NCBI RefSeq assembly: GCF_900177765.1
Contig: NZ_FXWI01000002.1
Span: forward strand, 62,001-126,000
DNA: 64,000 nucleotides
Origin: Agreia sp. VKM Ac-1783
GTDB taxonomy: Bacteria > Actinomycetota > Actinomycetes > Actinomycetales > Microbacteriaceae
Direction: 5' to 3'
Shown here: piece by piece, positions 23,953 through 33,777 of the stretch
Layout of the letters: every line of letters starts with the position of its first letter
How positions within the stretch are numbered: the stretch's first letter is position 1
Notes under the pieces: generated by a model
Seen by the model: the letters and a program-made list of their open reading frames with translations, nothing else
What the model was told of the DNA's origin: nothing
Databases searched by the model: none
Program-made: the position numbers and the translations under genes

Positions 23953-25044
23953 TCACGACGAGCGCTCCGTGAGGAGCCGGGCGAGATGCTCCAGCTCCGC
24001 GACGGCTTCCCTCTCGAGATCCGCGGCGCGCAGAGCGTCAAGCGCCTGGGTCGTATATGACGCAATCGACCGCTCGGCGCTCTCGAGTGCGCCGCTGAAT
24101 TCGATCTGCTGCTGCAGATCGGCGATGGTCGTGTCGTCGAGGTCGGGTCGACCGAGGGCGTCGTCGAATGCTTCTCGCTGAGGTTCGCCCATCGTCTGGC
24201 GGGCAAGCGCCACCAGAACCGTGCGTTTGCCTTCGCGCAGATCGTCGCCCGCGGGTTTTCCGGTCACAGCCGCATCGCCGAAGACACCGAGAACATCGTC
24301 TCGCAGCTGGAACGCCAGTCCGAGCGGAAGGCCGAAGCGGCGCAGAGACTGGAGTTGCGCCGCGGATGCGCCGCCGATGAGGGCGCCCAGAGCGAGCGGC
24401 GCCTCGACGCTGTACTTCGCCGACTTGAAGGTCATGACCCGTTCCGCGCGGCGGATCGTCTCTGTATCGGGAACGGTCGGCCACGCGTTCTCTTCGAGGA
24501 TGTCGAGGTACTGCCCGACGGTGACCTCGGTGCGCATGCGGTTGAACTCCGCTCTCGTCGAGCGGGCTCTGCCTCGATCGGTCAACAGGTCGAGCGCCAC
24601 GTCGACGAGTTCGTCGCTCCACCCCAGAAGAAGGTCACCGTGCAGGATGGCGCTGGCGCGACCGAACGTGTCGGCCGAGCCGACGAACTTCTGGTCTCGG
24701 TGGAGTGCGGCGAATCGAATGTGAGCCGCGGGCATCCCTCGACGCGTGTCCGAGTTGTCGATGATGTCGTCGTGCACCAGGGCCGCGGAGTGAAATACCT
24801 CGAGCGCCGCGGCGAGCGTGATGACGGCTGTCTCTTCCTCCGCCTGGGCGAGCGTTGAGGTCGCCTGCCATCCGGCGATGCAGAACCGTGCGCGAAACCG
24901 CTTGCCGCCGCTGAGAAGATCCCGGGAGAAATCGGTGAAGAAGGACAGTTCGTCCGCGACAGCGACGAGAATAGGTTCACGAGACGCGAGAAACTCGGCG
25001 ATTTCGGTGTCGACCTGGCTTACCAGGTGCGTGCTTTGTGTCAC
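23953..25044 (-). CDS. Polyprenyl diphosphate synthase (GGPP synthase-type)
   Basis: A 363-residue trans-isoprenyl diphosphate synthase that elongates allylic diphosphates with isopentenyl diphosphate. The first aspartate-rich motif is DDIID in ALVHDDIIDNSD; the second is QLRDDVLG, with only two Asp in the DDxxD position. Position next to a Rv2175c homologue matches the mycobacterial idsA2 locus. Product chain length (GGPP is the likeliest) cannot be set from sequence. ATG 25044; the 77-base divergent gap with the DUF3040 gene holds an unconvincing TACAAT at 25073. Confidence 0.9.
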   Translation of the reverse strand: MTQSTHLVSQVDTEIAEFLASREPILVAVADELSFFTDFSRDLLSGGKRFRARFCIAGWQATSTLAQAEEETAVITLAAALEVFHSAALVHDDIIDNSDTRRGMPAAHIRFAALHRDQKFVGSADTFGRASAILHGDLLLGWSDELVDVALDLLTDRGRARSTRAEFNRMRTEVTVGQYLDILEENAWPTVPDTETIRRAERVMTFKSAKYSVEAPLALGALIGGASAAQLQSLRRFGLPLGLAFQLRDDVLGVFGDAAVTGKPAGDDLREGKRTVLVALARQTMGEPQREAFDDALGRPDLDDTTIADLQQQIEFSGALESAERSIASYTTQALDALRAADLEREAVAELEHLARLLTERSS

Positions 25045-25121
25045 GTGCCTAGCCTAGCCAGATGCTGAGCACTACAATCGCTTCAAGTACGACGCGTGTG
25101 ACTGAGCCTGAGGTGAATAGG

Positions 25122-25502
25122 ATGCCGCTTTCCGAGCAGGAGCAAAAGCTTCTAGATGAGATGGAGCGCAGTCTCTATCACAACGATGCCGATTTCGTAT
25201 CGGCGGTCAACGCCGGCAGAGGCAGAGTCAACTACGGCGCTCTCGTCCTCGGCATTCTTCTCGCCATCGCCGGACTCGTGGTCGTCATCGTCGGCGTGAT
25301 CACGCACCTTCCCATCATTGGAATCGTCGGTTTCGTGGGCATGTTCGCCGGGGTCCTTCTGGCCCTTCGTCCGTCGTCGTCAGCCGGGCGGCCGTCATCC
25401 GGCCCACGAACGGGCTCTTCGCCCAGCGCCGCCGCATCCAAGACCAATCTGATGGACAAGCTCAACGATCGCTGGGACAAGCGTCAGGACCGCGAGGAGT
25501 AG
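25122..25502 (+). CDS. DUF3040 membrane protein
   Basis: A 126-residue protein common just upstream of the division cluster in actinobacteria (Rv2169c-like). The N-terminal amphipathic region PLSEQEQKLLDEMERSLYHNDADF is the conserved DUF3040 start; two transmembrane helices follow at about residues 40-60 and 63-85. The C-terminal tail is Ser/Pro rich and positively charged. Function unknown. ATG 25122 follows a GAGGTGAATAGG. A strong terminator ends its transcript at 25536, so it is probably separate from the mraZ operon. Confidence 0.82.
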   Translation: MPLSEQEQKLLDEMERSLYHNDADFVSAVNAGRGRVNYGALVLGILLAIAGLVVVIVGVITHLPIIGIVGFVGMFAGVLLALRPSSSAGRPSSGPRTGSSPSAAASKTNLMDKLNDRWDKRQDREE

Positions 25503-25535
25503 GCCGAAAGCCGCTTCTTCCACACACCTCCACAC

Positions 25536-25569
25536 AAGGGGGCCGACCTTCGGGTCGGCCCCCTTTTTT
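25536..25569 (+). terminator. Strong intrinsic terminator
   Basis: Thirteen perfect base pairs (AAGGGGGCCGACC with its complement) around a TTCG loop, followed by six T (25564-25569). It closes the DUF3040 transcript and insulates the mraZ promoter. Confidence 0.93.
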
Positions 25570-25641
25570 GTCGTCTGGCGACCTCGAGCTCCCGCTCGTG
25601 CACCGAAATGGGATGGCGACGCGCTCGAAAGCGCAAAACTC

Positions 25642-25656
25642 CTCCATTTTCCTCCA
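25642..25656. repeat. Pair of reverse MraZ-like boxes
   Basis: CTCCA at 25642 and 25652, ten bases apart (reverse-strand TGGAG), lie about 80 bases upstream of the direct MraZ-type boxes and point the other way. They could be a second operator or chance. Confidence 0.3.
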
Positions 25657-25721
25657 CTGCCGCAACTCCTTTACTGACGCGGAAGTCGGAGCCCATTCAC
25701 GGCTTTAATCGCGGTTTTTCG

Positions 25722-25750
25722 TTGTTTGGTGGTGTGAAGTGGAGTAGCGT
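25722..25750 (+). promoter_or_regulatory. mraZ (dcw operon) promoter
   Basis: TTGTTT and TAGCGT separated by 17 bases; transcription would begin near 25757, 40 bases before the mraZ ATG. The MraZ-type boxes fall in the spacer and across the -10 element. Confidence 0.55.
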
Positions 25751-25754
25751 GGAG
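25729..25754 (+). promoter_or_regulatory. MraZ operator: three phased GTGGWG boxes
   Basis: GTGGTG (25729), GTGGAG (25739) and GTGGAG (25749) start exactly ten bases apart, one helical turn. This is the layout described for MraZ (short direct repeats with about five-base spacers) and would make binding block the promoter. Confidence 0.7.
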
Positions 25755-25796
25755 GAACACCCAACACCTGGCCGGATTCGAGGGGGAGAAAGGACG

Positions 25797-26228
25797 ATGT
25801 TCCTTGGCACGTACGCTCCCAAACTCGACGACAAAGGTCGCATCATCCTTCCCGCGAAGTTCAGAGATGAACTCGAAGGCGGAGTCGTGCTGACGCGCGG
25901 ACAGGAACACTGCGTGTACGTGTTCAGCTCTGCCGAGTTCGAAGAACTCCACAACAAGATCCGGCAGGCGCCGGTCACTAGCAAGCAGGCGCGTGACTAC
26001 ATGCGCGTCTTCCTCTCCGGCGCCGACGCATCTGTACCCGACAAGCAGAACCGCGTCAGCATTCCTGCTCATCTGCGCAGCTACGCCGGCCTCGAGCGCG
26101 AACTGGTCGTCATCGGCGCCGGGTCGCGGGCCGAGATCTGGGACGCCGAAGCCTGGAACACCTATCTGGCCGCCCAGGAGGCCGCGTTCTCCGAGACCGA
26201 CGAGGAGGTGATTCCCGGCCTCTTCTAG
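25797..26228 (+). CDS. mraZ: Transcriptional regulator MraZ
   Basis: A 143-residue protein of two AbrB/SpoVT-like repeats: [26 protein letters not shown] first and [30 protein letters not shown] second, the MraZ pattern. MraZ forms a ring that binds repeats in its own promoter and represses the dcw cluster. It is the first gene of the cell division and wall operon, and three phased boxes lie in its promoter. ATG 25797 has AAAGGA just upstream. rsmH follows after about 100 bases. Confidence 0.95.
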   Translation: MFLGTYAPKLDDKGRIILPAKFRDELEGGVVLTRGQEHCVYVFSSAEFEELHNKIRQAPVTSKQARDYMRVFLSGADASVPDKQNRVSIPAHLRSYAGLERELVVIGAGSRAEIWDAEAWNTYLAAQEAAFSETDEEVIPGLF

Positions 26229-26328
26229 TCGTTCCGCGTGACTCCCAGCCGTTCCTCGCCCTGACACACTTCCCCGGTGCCAGGTCGGAATGGATGGGGA
26301 TCAGGCAGAACGAACAGGTCGATACACC

Positions 26329-27285
26329 ATGGAAGACGTCACACGAATCCACACTCCGGTCATGCTCGAGCGCTGCATCAGCGTTCTGGGGCCGGCTCTC
26401 GAACGACCTGGCGCTGTTCTCGTCGACGCCACCCTCGGGCTCGGTGGACACGCGGAGGCGTTCCTCACTCGCTTCCCCGAGCTCACGCTCGTTGGTCTCG
26501 ACCGCGACCTGCAGGCCCTGGCACTCGCCGAAGGTCGACTGAAGCCCTTCGGAGATCGGGTGCATCTCGTGCACTGCGTCTATGACGAGATCAACGCCGG
26601 TCTACAGAAGCTCGGCATCCCGTCGGTCGACGGCGTCCTCTTCGATCTCGGCGTCTCGAGTATGCAACTTGACCGCGCCGAGCGCGGCTTCGCGTACTCG
26701 AAGGACGCGCCTCTCGACATGCGCATGGATCAGGATGCCCCTCTGACGGCCGAGATGATTCTCGCCGAGTATTCCGAGTTCGACCTCCGTCGCATCTTCC
26801 GCGACTACGGCGAGGAGAAACTGGCCGACCGGTATGCGCGACGAATCGTGCAGCGGCGCGCCGAACAGCCTCTCGTGCGATCCGCCGATCTCGTCGATCT
26901 CCTTCAGCAGGCCACGCCCGCCGCTCTGTCGCGCGCAGGCCACCCCGCCAAGCGCGTCTTCCAGGCGCTGCGGATCGAGGTCAACCAGGAGCTCAGCGTG
27001 CTGGAGCGTGCCATCCCCGCGGCCATCGGTTCGCTGCGAGTCGGCGGTCGCATCGTCGTGATGTCGTACCAGTCGCTCGAGGACCGCATCGTCAAACGAG
27101 CACTCCAGTCGCTCAGCGTGTCCACGGCCCCTCCCGGCCTGCCTGTCGAGCTGCCGCAGCACAAGCCAGAGCTGTCGCTCCTCGTCCGCGGCGCCGAACT
27201 GGCGACCGATGAAGAAAAGGCCGAGAACCCTCGAGCCACCCCTGTCCGTTTTCGAGCTGCCGAACGCATCAGGAGCGCCTCATGA
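26329..27285 (+). CDS. rsmH: 16S rRNA (cytosine1402-N4)-methyltransferase RsmH
   Basis: SAM-dependent methylation of C1402 in the 16S rRNA P-site. 318 residues with [15 protein letters not shown] (SAM motif I), [16 protein letters not shown], the [16 protein letters not shown] catalytic region and [18 protein letters not shown] near the end. The ATG at 26329 ([13 protein letters not shown]) fits family starts; an in-frame ATG at 26290 would add 13 residues. Its stop overlaps the ftsL-like start by four bases, so the operon is translationally coupled from here. Confidence 0.95.
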   Translation: MEDVTRIHTPVMLERCISVLGPALERPGAVLVDATLGLGGHAEAFLTRFPELTLVGLDRDLQALALAEGRLKPFGDRVHLVHCVYDEINAGLQKLGIPSVDGVLFDLGVSSMQLDRAERGFAYSKDAPLDMRMDQDAPLTAEMILAEYSEFDLRRIFRDYGEEKLADRYARRIVQRRAEQPLVRSADLVDLLQQATPAALSRAGHPAKRVFQALRIEVNQELSVLERAIPAAIGSLRVGGRIVVMSYQSLEDRIVKRALQSLSVSTAPPGLPVELPQHKPELSLLVRGAELATDEEKAENPRATPVRFRAAERIRSAS

Positions 27286-27866
27286 CCAACCTGGCCACCG
27301 TGCCCGTCTCCCGACTCGGCTCACCCGCATCGGCGCCCGCGATCGAACCGCGGCGTCGATGGCTCAAGCCTGCGCCGGACAGCATGCCTCGTCAGCGGCG
27401 GCGGCCTCGGATCGTCTACGCCGCGGTCGCTATCGGCGGCATCGCGATCATCGCCCTCGCCCAGCTCCTGTTGACCATCGGGCTCTCCGACGGGGCCTAC
27501 CAGGTTTCAGCGCAGCAGTCGAAGCTGAAGGATCTGTTGCGGACGAATCAGGCGCTGAGCGAGCAGCTGACGGCCCTGTCGTCGCCTCAGAATCTGGTGC
27601 AGAACGCGCAGACGCTCGGCATGGTCGCCAACGGAAACACGGTCTATCTCAGACTCTCCGACGGAGCCGTTCTCGGTTCGCCCACGCCTGCCTCCGCCGC
27701 CAATGCCCCGATCGCTGCCGACCAGGCCCTCGTGCCGAACTCGTTGCTGCAGCCCGACCCCGTCGTCGCCGCGCCCGTTCCCGATGTGTCGAGCGCGCCT
27801 CCGACGGCGGCGCCCGACCCGAGCGTACCGTGGCAGGGTGCTCTTCCTTCCCCGCAGACGCACTGA
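27282..27866 (+). CDS. ftsL: FtsL-like division protein
   Basis: A bitopic protein of 194 residues: cytoplasmic Arg/Pro-rich N-terminus (1-45), one transmembrane helix (about 47-68, [20 protein letters not shown]), and a short coiled coil (about 78-105, [22 protein letters not shown]) followed by a low-complexity Pro/Ala tail. Actinobacterial FtsL is poorly conserved, so the name rests on position between rsmH and ftsI and on topology. In relatives it works with FtsB and FtsQ to activate FtsWI. The long Pro-rich tail is not a general feature. Confidence 0.82.
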   Translation: MTNLATVPVSRLGSPASAPAIEPRRRWLKPAPDSMPRQRRRPRIVYAAVAIGGIAIIALAQLLLTIGLSDGAYQVSAQQSKLKDLLRTNQALSEQLTALSSPQNLVQNAQTLGMVANGNTVYLRLSDGAVLGSPTPASAANAPIAADQALVPNSLLQPDPVVAAPVPDVSSAPPTAAPDPSVPWQGALPSPQTH

Positions 27867-27907
27867 CCGACCGGTGACCCGCTCACCAGCCGAATGAAAG
27901 GCCGCAC

Positions 27908-29695
27908 GTGACCCCGACGACAGCCAGAACAACTCGAGGGCGCGTGACCATCGCGGTGCTCATCATCGTCGCCGTGGTGTCGGTGTTCTGCGTCAGGCTC
28001 GTCGATATTCAGATCGTTCAGGCCGACAGCCTGAACGCCACCTCGCTCGCCAGTCGTTCCGACAGCACGGTCACTCTGGGCACGCGCGGCGACATCGTCG
28101 ACGCCAACGGTGTGGTGCTGGCCACCAGCATCCTGCGTTACGCCATCGAGGCAGACCCCTCGGCCGTCGCCGAATTCGATCGCCCGGCTGCAGACGGATC
28201 CGGCGACGTCAAGGTCAGTGCCGATCAGGCGATCGGTGAACTCGCATCGGTGATGGGGCTCGACCCGGCCGTCATCACGGCCATCGTCACGGCCGACCCC
28301 ACCTCGCGGTACGCGCAGATCTCGAAGTCCGTCGATGTGTCGACCTACAACGCGATCCGCGCGCTCGACATCCCCTGGCTCTACTACAAGGCCGATCAGT
28401 CGCGCACGTATCCCGACGGCAGCGTCGCGGGCAACCTCGTAGGATTCGTCGGCGCAGACGGAACCGCATTGGCGGGCACCGAACTCACGCAGAACGCGTG
28501 CCTCGCCGGCAGCGATGGCAGCGAGGTGACAGAGACCGGAGAAGACGGCGTAGCGATTCCCGGATCCACTGTGACCCTGAAGAAGGCTGTCGATGGTGGC
28601 AAGGTGCAGCTGACGATCAACAGCGACCTGCAGTACTTCGCCCAAGAGGCTCTGGCCCAGCGCGTGACCGAGGTCGGCGCCGAATCGGGCACAGTCGTCG
28701 TGACCGAGGCCAAGACGGGCAAGATCCTCACGGCGGCCGAGTATCCGACCGTCGATCCGAATAACATCGACGCCACCGACCCGGCCTATCGGGGCGCCAA
28801 GGTCTTCAGCGATCCCTTCGAGCCCGGCTCGACGTTCAAATCCATCACGGCGGCGTCTCTGATCGACGCCGGCGCTGCGACTCCGGCTAGCCAGGTGCTC
28901 GCGCCCTACGAGTACAAGTCGGGCGACGCCGTCATCCACGACTCGTTCTATCACCCAGACATGCGCTGGACCTTGACCGGTGTCATCGAGCAGTCCTCGA
29001 ACACGGGCATCTCCATGCTCAGCAACAACATGTCCGTCGATCAGCGCTGGGACTACATGAACAAGTTCCACCTGGGAAAGCCGACCGAGGTCGGATTCGT
29101 CGGTGAGGATTCCGGTGACATCCTTCCCGGTGGAGTCAGCGGCCCGACCCAGCTCGACGATCAGACGATCTACAACACGACGTTCGGTCAGGGACTCACC
29201 GTGACTGCGGTGCAGATGGCGAGCGCGTACCAGGCCATCGCCAACAACGGCGTGCGGATGCCCGTCCAGCTCTTCGAGGGATGTCGGCACGACGACGGCA
29301 CAGTCACAGACGCTCCCGCCCCCTCCACCGGCGAGCAGGTCATCTCGCCCCAGGCCGCCCAGGACACCGTGCACATGATGGAGTCCGTGGCGACGACCGG
29401 ATACGCCGCCGATGCCTTGAAGATCCCGGGATACCGAGTGTCCGCCAAGACCGGAACGGCCGAGATGAGCAACGGTTCGGGTGCATATGGAGGCGCGTAT
29501 CTCACGTCGATGGCGGGCATGGCACCATCGGACGATCCTCAGTACGTGGTTTCGGTCACCATCAGGAAGCCCGTTACCATTACATCTGGACTGGCGGCAG
29601 CGCCGGTCTTCCAGAAGGTACTGTCACAGGTGCTGAAGACATATCGGGTGCAGCCGTCCACGGTTCCAGCGCCCAACCTGCCCACTACTTACTGA
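27908..29695 (+). CDS. ftsI: Penicillin-binding protein 3 (septal transpeptidase)
   Basis: A class B PBP of 595 residues that crosslinks septal peptidoglycan. One N-terminal transmembrane helix (about residues 10-32), a PBP dimerisation region, and the transpeptidase domain with the active-site Ser in GSTFKS (SxxK), SSN in EQSSNTG, and KTG in SAKTGTAEM. No PASTA domain is seen. The start is GTG 27908 with AAAGG upstream at 27897. It lies directly before murE, whose start has its SD inside the ftsI stop region. Confidence 0.95.
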   Translation: MTPTTARTTRGRVTIAVLIIVAVVSVFCVRLVDIQIVQADSLNATSLASRSDSTVTLGTRGDIVDANGVVLATSILRYAIEADPSAVAEFDRPAADGSGDVKVSADQAIGELASVMGLDPAVITAIVTADPTSRYAQISKSVDVSTYNAIRALDIPWLYYKADQSRTYPDGSVAGNLVGFVGADGTALAGTELTQNACLAGSDGSEVTETGEDGVAIPGSTVTLKKAVDGGKVQLTINSDLQYFAQEALAQRVTEVGAESGTVVVTEAKTGKILTAAEYPTVDPNNIDATDPAYRGAKVFSDPFEPGSTFKSITAASLIDAGAATPASQVLAPYEYKSGDAVIHDSFYHPDMRWTLTGVIEQSSNTGISMLSNNMSVDQRWDYMNKFHLGKPTEVGFVGEDSGDILPGGVSGPTQLDDQTIYNTTFGQGLTVTAVQMASAYQAIANNGVRMPVQLFEGCRHDDGTVTDAPAPSTGEQVISPQAAQDTVHMMESVATTGYAADALKIPGYRVSAKTGTAEMSNGSGAYGGAYLTSMAGMAPSDDPQYVVSVTIRKPVTITSGLAAAPVFQKVLSQVLKTYRVQPSTVPAPNLPTTY

Positions 29696-29710
29696 ATGAA
29701 GGAGTCATCT

Positions 29711-31255
29711 GTGCCGGATCGGGTTTCGCAGGGACTGCGCCCGGAACATCCGATCGCACGATCGCTCTCTCAGCTCGTCGCCGACTTCGAGCTCGAGCAG
29801 ATCGGTGAGTTCGCGCCCGATTCCGTCACCGGCATCAGCCTGACGTCGAAGGACATCCTGCCCGGCGACCTCTACGTCGGTCTGCCCGGACGCAATGTGC
29901 ACGGTGCCGCATTCGCCGCTGCCGCCGCTCAGAGCGGCGCCGTGGCGATACTCACCGACTCGCAGGGCGCCGCCCTCGCCGCAGACAGCGGACTGCCGGT
30001 GATCGTCACTCCGCATCCGCGCGAGGCTCTGGGCGCGGTGTCGGCCTGGATCTACCGCACTCTCGACGATCCGCCCACGCTGTTCGGCGTGACCGGCACC
30101 AATGGCAAGACGAGCGTGACCTACATCCTCGACGCGATCCTGTCGCAGCTCGGCATCGTCGCCGGCTTCAGCACCACGGCCGAGCGCGGCATCGGCGAGC
30201 TGCGTATCACCAGCACGCTGACGACCCCGGAGGCCACCGAGGTGCATGCTCTGCTCGCCCGCATGCGCGAGGCGGAGGTGCGGTCGGTGATCATCGAGGT
30301 CTCGGCGCAGGCGCTGACTCGACACCGAGTAGATGGCATCGTCTTCGACGTCGTCGGTTTCACGAATCTCACGCACGACCACCTCGACGACTACGGCCGG
30401 ATGGAGGACTACTTCGAGGCGAAGCGCGCGCTGTTCGAACCGGATCGCGCCCGCCGCGGAGTTGTTCTCGTCGACGGAGAATGGGGTTCCCGGCTCGCGG
30501 ACGAGTCACGAATCCCCGTCGCGACGATCTCGACGAAGCCGGGAGTCGCTGCGGATTGGCGGATGACGATCCTCGAAGAGACCGTCGATTACACGCGGTT
30601 CACGATCGAAGGCCCCGATCATCGATCGATCACCACGAGTATCCCGATTCTCGGCCGGTTCATGGCCGAGAACGCGGCACTGGCGATCGTGATGCTGGTC
30701 GAATCGGGTTACGACCTCGAGGCGATCTCGCACGTGCTCGATCGAGACGGCGGCATCGATGCCTTCGTACCCGGTCGCGCCGAGAAGGTGTCTGCCGACG
30801 CGGGCCCCCGTGTCTATATCGACTACGGGCATAGCCCCGACGCGTTCCAAAGCGCCCTCGAGGCACTCCGTCGAGTCACGGATGGCCGGGTGATCATGGT
30901 CTTCGGTGCCGATGGAGACAGGGACACGACCAAGAGGGTCGACATGGCGTCGATCGCCGCGCGTCTCGCGGATGTCGTGGTCATCACCGACTACAACCCC
31001 CGGTTCGAAGATCCGGCGTCGATTCGCTCGGTGCTCCTGGATGCCGCGCGTGACGCTCGCGACGATGTCGAACTCTACGAGGTCCCCGACCCGAGGCTCG
31101 CATTCAGGAAGGCCCTCTCTGTGGCCGGCGAGGGTGACGTCATCCTGCATGCCGGTCCGGGCCACGAGGACTATCAGGAAGTCGCGGGCGAGAAGATTCC
31201 CTACTCCGCGCGCGACGAGGCACGGCTCGCCCTGCAGGAATACGGATGGCTCTGA
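29711..31255 (+). CDS. murE: UDP-MurNAc-peptide ligase MurE
   Basis: Adds the third stem-peptide residue, here a diamine or other amino acid of unknown identity, in the cytoplasm. 514 residues with [13 protein letters not shown] (ATP loop), the GFTNLTHDHLDDYG block and HAGPGHEDYQE near the C-terminus. The E. coli m-DAP motif DNPR is replaced by DYNPR (Asp427-Tyr428-Asn429-Pro430-Arg431). I chose GTG 29711 because GAAGGAG lies six bases before it; ATG 29696 has no SD. Four bases separate it from murF. Confidence 0.94.
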   Translation: MPDRVSQGLRPEHPIARSLSQLVADFELEQIGEFAPDSVTGISLTSKDILPGDLYVGLPGRNVHGAAFAAAAAQSGAVAILTDSQGAALAADSGLPVIVTPHPREALGAVSAWIYRTLDDPPTLFGVTGTNGKTSVTYILDAILSQLGIVAGFSTTAERGIGELRITSTLTTPEATEVHALLARMREAEVRSVIIEVSAQALTRHRVDGIVFDVVGFTNLTHDHLDDYGRMEDYFEAKRALFEPDRARRGVVLVDGEWGSRLADESRIPVATISTKPGVAADWRMTILEETVDYTRFTIEGPDHRSITTSIPILGRFMAENAALAIVMLVESGYDLEAISHVLDRDGGIDAFVPGRAEKVSADAGPRVYIDYGHSPDAFQSALEALRRVTDGRVIMVFGADGDRDTTKRVDMASIAARLADVVVITDYNPRFEDPASIRSVLLDAARDARDDVELYEVPDPRLAFRKALSVAGEGDVILHAGPGHEDYQEVAGEKIPYSARDEARLALQEYGWL

Positions 31256-31258
31256 CCC

Positions 31259-32683
31259 ATGCTTCAGCTCACACTTCATGACATCGCCGACATCACCGGC
31301 GGACGGCTCGTGATCCCTGGCACCCTCGAGGCTCAAGGGATCTCGCCTGAGACCGTCGTATCCGGCGTCGTCGACACCGACTCGCGAGAGATTCGCGACG
31401 GAGGCATCTTCGTCGCCAAGCCCGGCGAGTTCAGCGATGGATTCCTCTTCATCGACAAAGCGGTATCGGCCGGCGCCTCGCTCGTGATCGCTGAACGACC
31501 GTCCGATGCGATGGTCGCTCAGATCATCGTCGACGACGCCGTACTCGCCCTCGGTGCGCTGGCGACCGAGGTGGTGCGCCGTGTTCGGCAGCACGGACTG
31601 TTGCGGATCGTCGGCATCACGGGATCGAACGGCAAGACGACCACCAAGAACCTGCTGCGCTCGATCCTCGAGTCCGAAGGCGAGACGGTCGCTCCTCGAG
31701 ACTCGTTCAATAACGAGGTGGGCGCACCTCTCACCATGCTGAAGCTCACGCCGTCGACCCGGTATCTCGTCGCCGAGATGGGCGCATCCGGCCCCGGGGA
31801 GATCACGAGACTCATCCGTATGGCCAAACCCGATGTCGGGGTGGTTCTCACCGTGGGCCTCGCGCACGCCGGAGAGTTCGGCGGCATCGCCACGACGCTG
31901 GCCACGAAGACCGAGATGGTCACCGACCTCGAGCAGTCGGATGTCGCGGTGCTGAACATCGACGATGCCCGCGTTGCGGGGATGGCAGACAAGACCGCGG
32001 CGCGAGTCGTGTGGTTCGGCCTCGACGAGCGGGCTGCGGTGCGTGCGCACGACGTGGCGGCACACGCCGGTGGCACAGACTTCGTCTTGACCCTCGCCTC
32101 GGGCGAGAGCCGACCGGTGCGGTTCAAAGTTCTCGGCGAGCACCACGTGATGAACGCCCTGGCGGCCGCCGCGGCCGCAGAGAGCCTCGGGGTCGGGATC
32201 GATCGCATCGTCGACGCCCTGCAGACCGTCACTCGAGCGGAACGCTGGCGCATGGAGGTACTCGGCGGTCGCGACAACGTGACCGTGATCAACGACGCCT
32301 ACAACGCGAGCCCCGATTCGATGGTCGCCGGACTCAAGACGCTGGCGCAGATCGCCACACCGACGTCGCGCAAGATCGCCGTTCTCGGCGAGATGAGCGA
32401 GCTCGGCGAATTCTCGCTCGAAGAGCACGACCGGATCGGCCGCATGATCGTGCGGCTCGGCATCGAGAAGCTGATCGTCGTGGGAGAGGGCGCGCGCGCC
32501 CTCCACCTGGCGGCGACGCACGAGGGATCATGGGACGGCGAGTCGCAGTTCGTCGAGACCGCCGACGAGGCATATGACGCCCTGGCGCCGGATCTGAAAT
32601 CTGGCGACATCGTGTTCGTCAAGTCGTCGAACTCCGCCGGGTTGAGGTTCCTCGGCGACCGACTGGGGGAGCTCTTCGCATGA
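31259..32683 (+). CDS. murF: UDP-MurNAc-tripeptide D-Ala-D-Ala ligase MurF
   Basis: Adds D-Ala-D-Ala to the UDP-MurNAc-tripeptide, completing the pentapeptide precursor. 474 residues: [14 protein letters not shown] (ATP loop), [12 protein letters not shown], then [20 protein letters not shown] and [13 protein letters not shown] near the C-terminus. It runs without gap into mraY: the MurF stop overlaps the MraY start by four bases. No ddl gene adjoins it, as is common in actinobacteria. Confidence 0.95.
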   Translation: MLQLTLHDIADITGGRLVIPGTLEAQGISPETVVSGVVDTDSREIRDGGIFVAKPGEFSDGFLFIDKAVSAGASLVIAERPSDAMVAQIIVDDAVLALGALATEVVRRVRQHGLLRIVGITGSNGKTTTKNLLRSILESEGETVAPRDSFNNEVGAPLTMLKLTPSTRYLVAEMGASGPGEITRLIRMAKPDVGVVLTVGLAHAGEFGGIATTLATKTEMVTDLEQSDVAVLNIDDARVAGMADKTAARVVWFGLDERAAVRAHDVAAHAGGTDFVLTLASGESRPVRFKVLGEHHVMNALAAAAAAESLGVGIDRIVDALQTVTRAERWRMEVLGGRDNVTVINDAYNASPDSMVAGLKTLAQIATPTSRKIAVLGEMSELGEFSLEEHDRIGRMIVRLGIEKLIVVGEGARALHLAATHEGSWDGESQFVETADEAYDALAPDLKSGDIVFVKSSNSAGLRFLGDRLGELFA

Positions 32684-33777
32684 TCACGCTTCTCGCAGCC
32701 GGCTCCCTCTCGATGGTCTTCACGCTGTTCATGACGCCCGTCTTCATCAGGCTCTTCAAACGACTGGCCTGGGGCCAGTTCATCAATATGGACGGCCCGG
32801 AGACGCACCACGTCAAGCGTGGAACGCCGACCATGGGCGGAATCGTCATCGTGCTCGCCACGCTGTTCGGCTATTTCGTCGCTCTCCTCCTGACTCAACG
32901 TGGCGTCTCGATCTCAGCGCTTCTCGTGCTCTTCCTCATGGTCGGGCTCGGCGTCGTGGGATTCATCGACGACTTCATCAAGACGCATCGAAAGCGCAGC
33001 CTGGGTCTCGGCCCTGCAGCCAAGCTCATCGGACAGATCGTGGTCGGCGTCGCCTTCGCGATCCTCGCGCTGAACTTTCCCGACAAGAACGGCGTCACCC
33101 CGGCCTCGACAGCGATCTCGATCGTGCGCGACACGCACATCGACTTCGACATGCTCGTCATCCCCGCCATCGTCGTCATCGCCTTCGTGGTGTGGGTCTG
33201 TGTGATCGTCATGGGCACGTCGAACGGCGTGAACCTGACCGACGGTCTCGACGGGCTGGCGCCCGGGTCGAGCATCCTGGCCATCGGGGCGTTCGTCTTC
33301 ATCGGCTTCTGGCAGGACAGCCAGAACTGCTTCAACCCGCACTTGAATGCCGAGGTCGTGGGCAAGTGCTACGAGGTGCGCGACCCCATGGATCTCGCGA
33401 TCGTCGCCGCCGCGATCGTGGGGGCTCTCATCGGGTTCCTGTGGTGGAACACGAACCCCGCGAAGATCTTCCTCGGCGACACCGGTTCTCTCGCGCTGGG
33501 CGGGGCGCTCGCTGCCCTCGCCATCCTGAGCCGCACGGAGCTGTTGCTCGTCGTCATCGGCGGAATCTTCGTGATCGTCGCCGGCCAGGTGGTCATTCAG
33601 CTCACCTACTTCAAGCTCACCAAGGGCAAGCGCATCTGGTTGGCCAGTCCGCTCCATCACCACTTCGAGGTCAAGGGCTGGGCAGAGGTCACCATCGTGG
33701 TGAGGTTCTGGATCATCGCCGGACTTCTCGTCGCCGCGGGCGTCGGGTCGTTCTATCTCGAGTGGATCTCGCGATGA
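32680..33777 (+). CDS. mraY: Phospho-MurNAc-pentapeptide transferase MraY
   Basis: Integral membrane enzyme of 365 residues and about ten helices that joins UDP-MurNAc-pentapeptide to undecaprenyl phosphate to form lipid I. Conserved sites: [12 protein letters not shown] near the N-terminus, [16 protein letters not shown] with the Asp pair, [27 protein letters not shown] and the final HHHFEVKGW with the catalytic-loop histidines. ATG 32680 overlaps murF by four bases, and its stop overlaps murD. Confidence 0.96.
   Translation: MITLLAAGSLSMVFTLFMTPVFIRLFKRLAWGQFINMDGPETHHVKRGTPTMGGIVIVLATLFGYFVALLLTQRGVSISALLVLFLMVGLGVVGFIDDFIKTHRKRSLGLGPAAKLIGQIVVGVAFAILALNFPDKNGVTPASTAISIVRDTHIDFDMLVIPAIVVIAFVVWVCVIVMGTSNGVNLTDGLDGLAPGSSILAIGAFVFIGFWQDSQNCFNPHLNAEVVGKCYEVRDPMDLAIVAAAIVGALIGFLWWNTNPAKIFLGDTGSLALGGALAALAILSRTELLLVVIGGIFVIVAGQVVIQLTYFKLTKGKRIWLASPLHHHFEVKGWAEVTIVVRFWIIAGLLVAAGVGSFYLEWISR

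Noticed and set aside
25073-25078. TACAAT as promoter of the DUF3040 gene
   Set aside because: Correct -10 form but no -35 at a usual distance; the gap is short and divergent, so it stays undecided.
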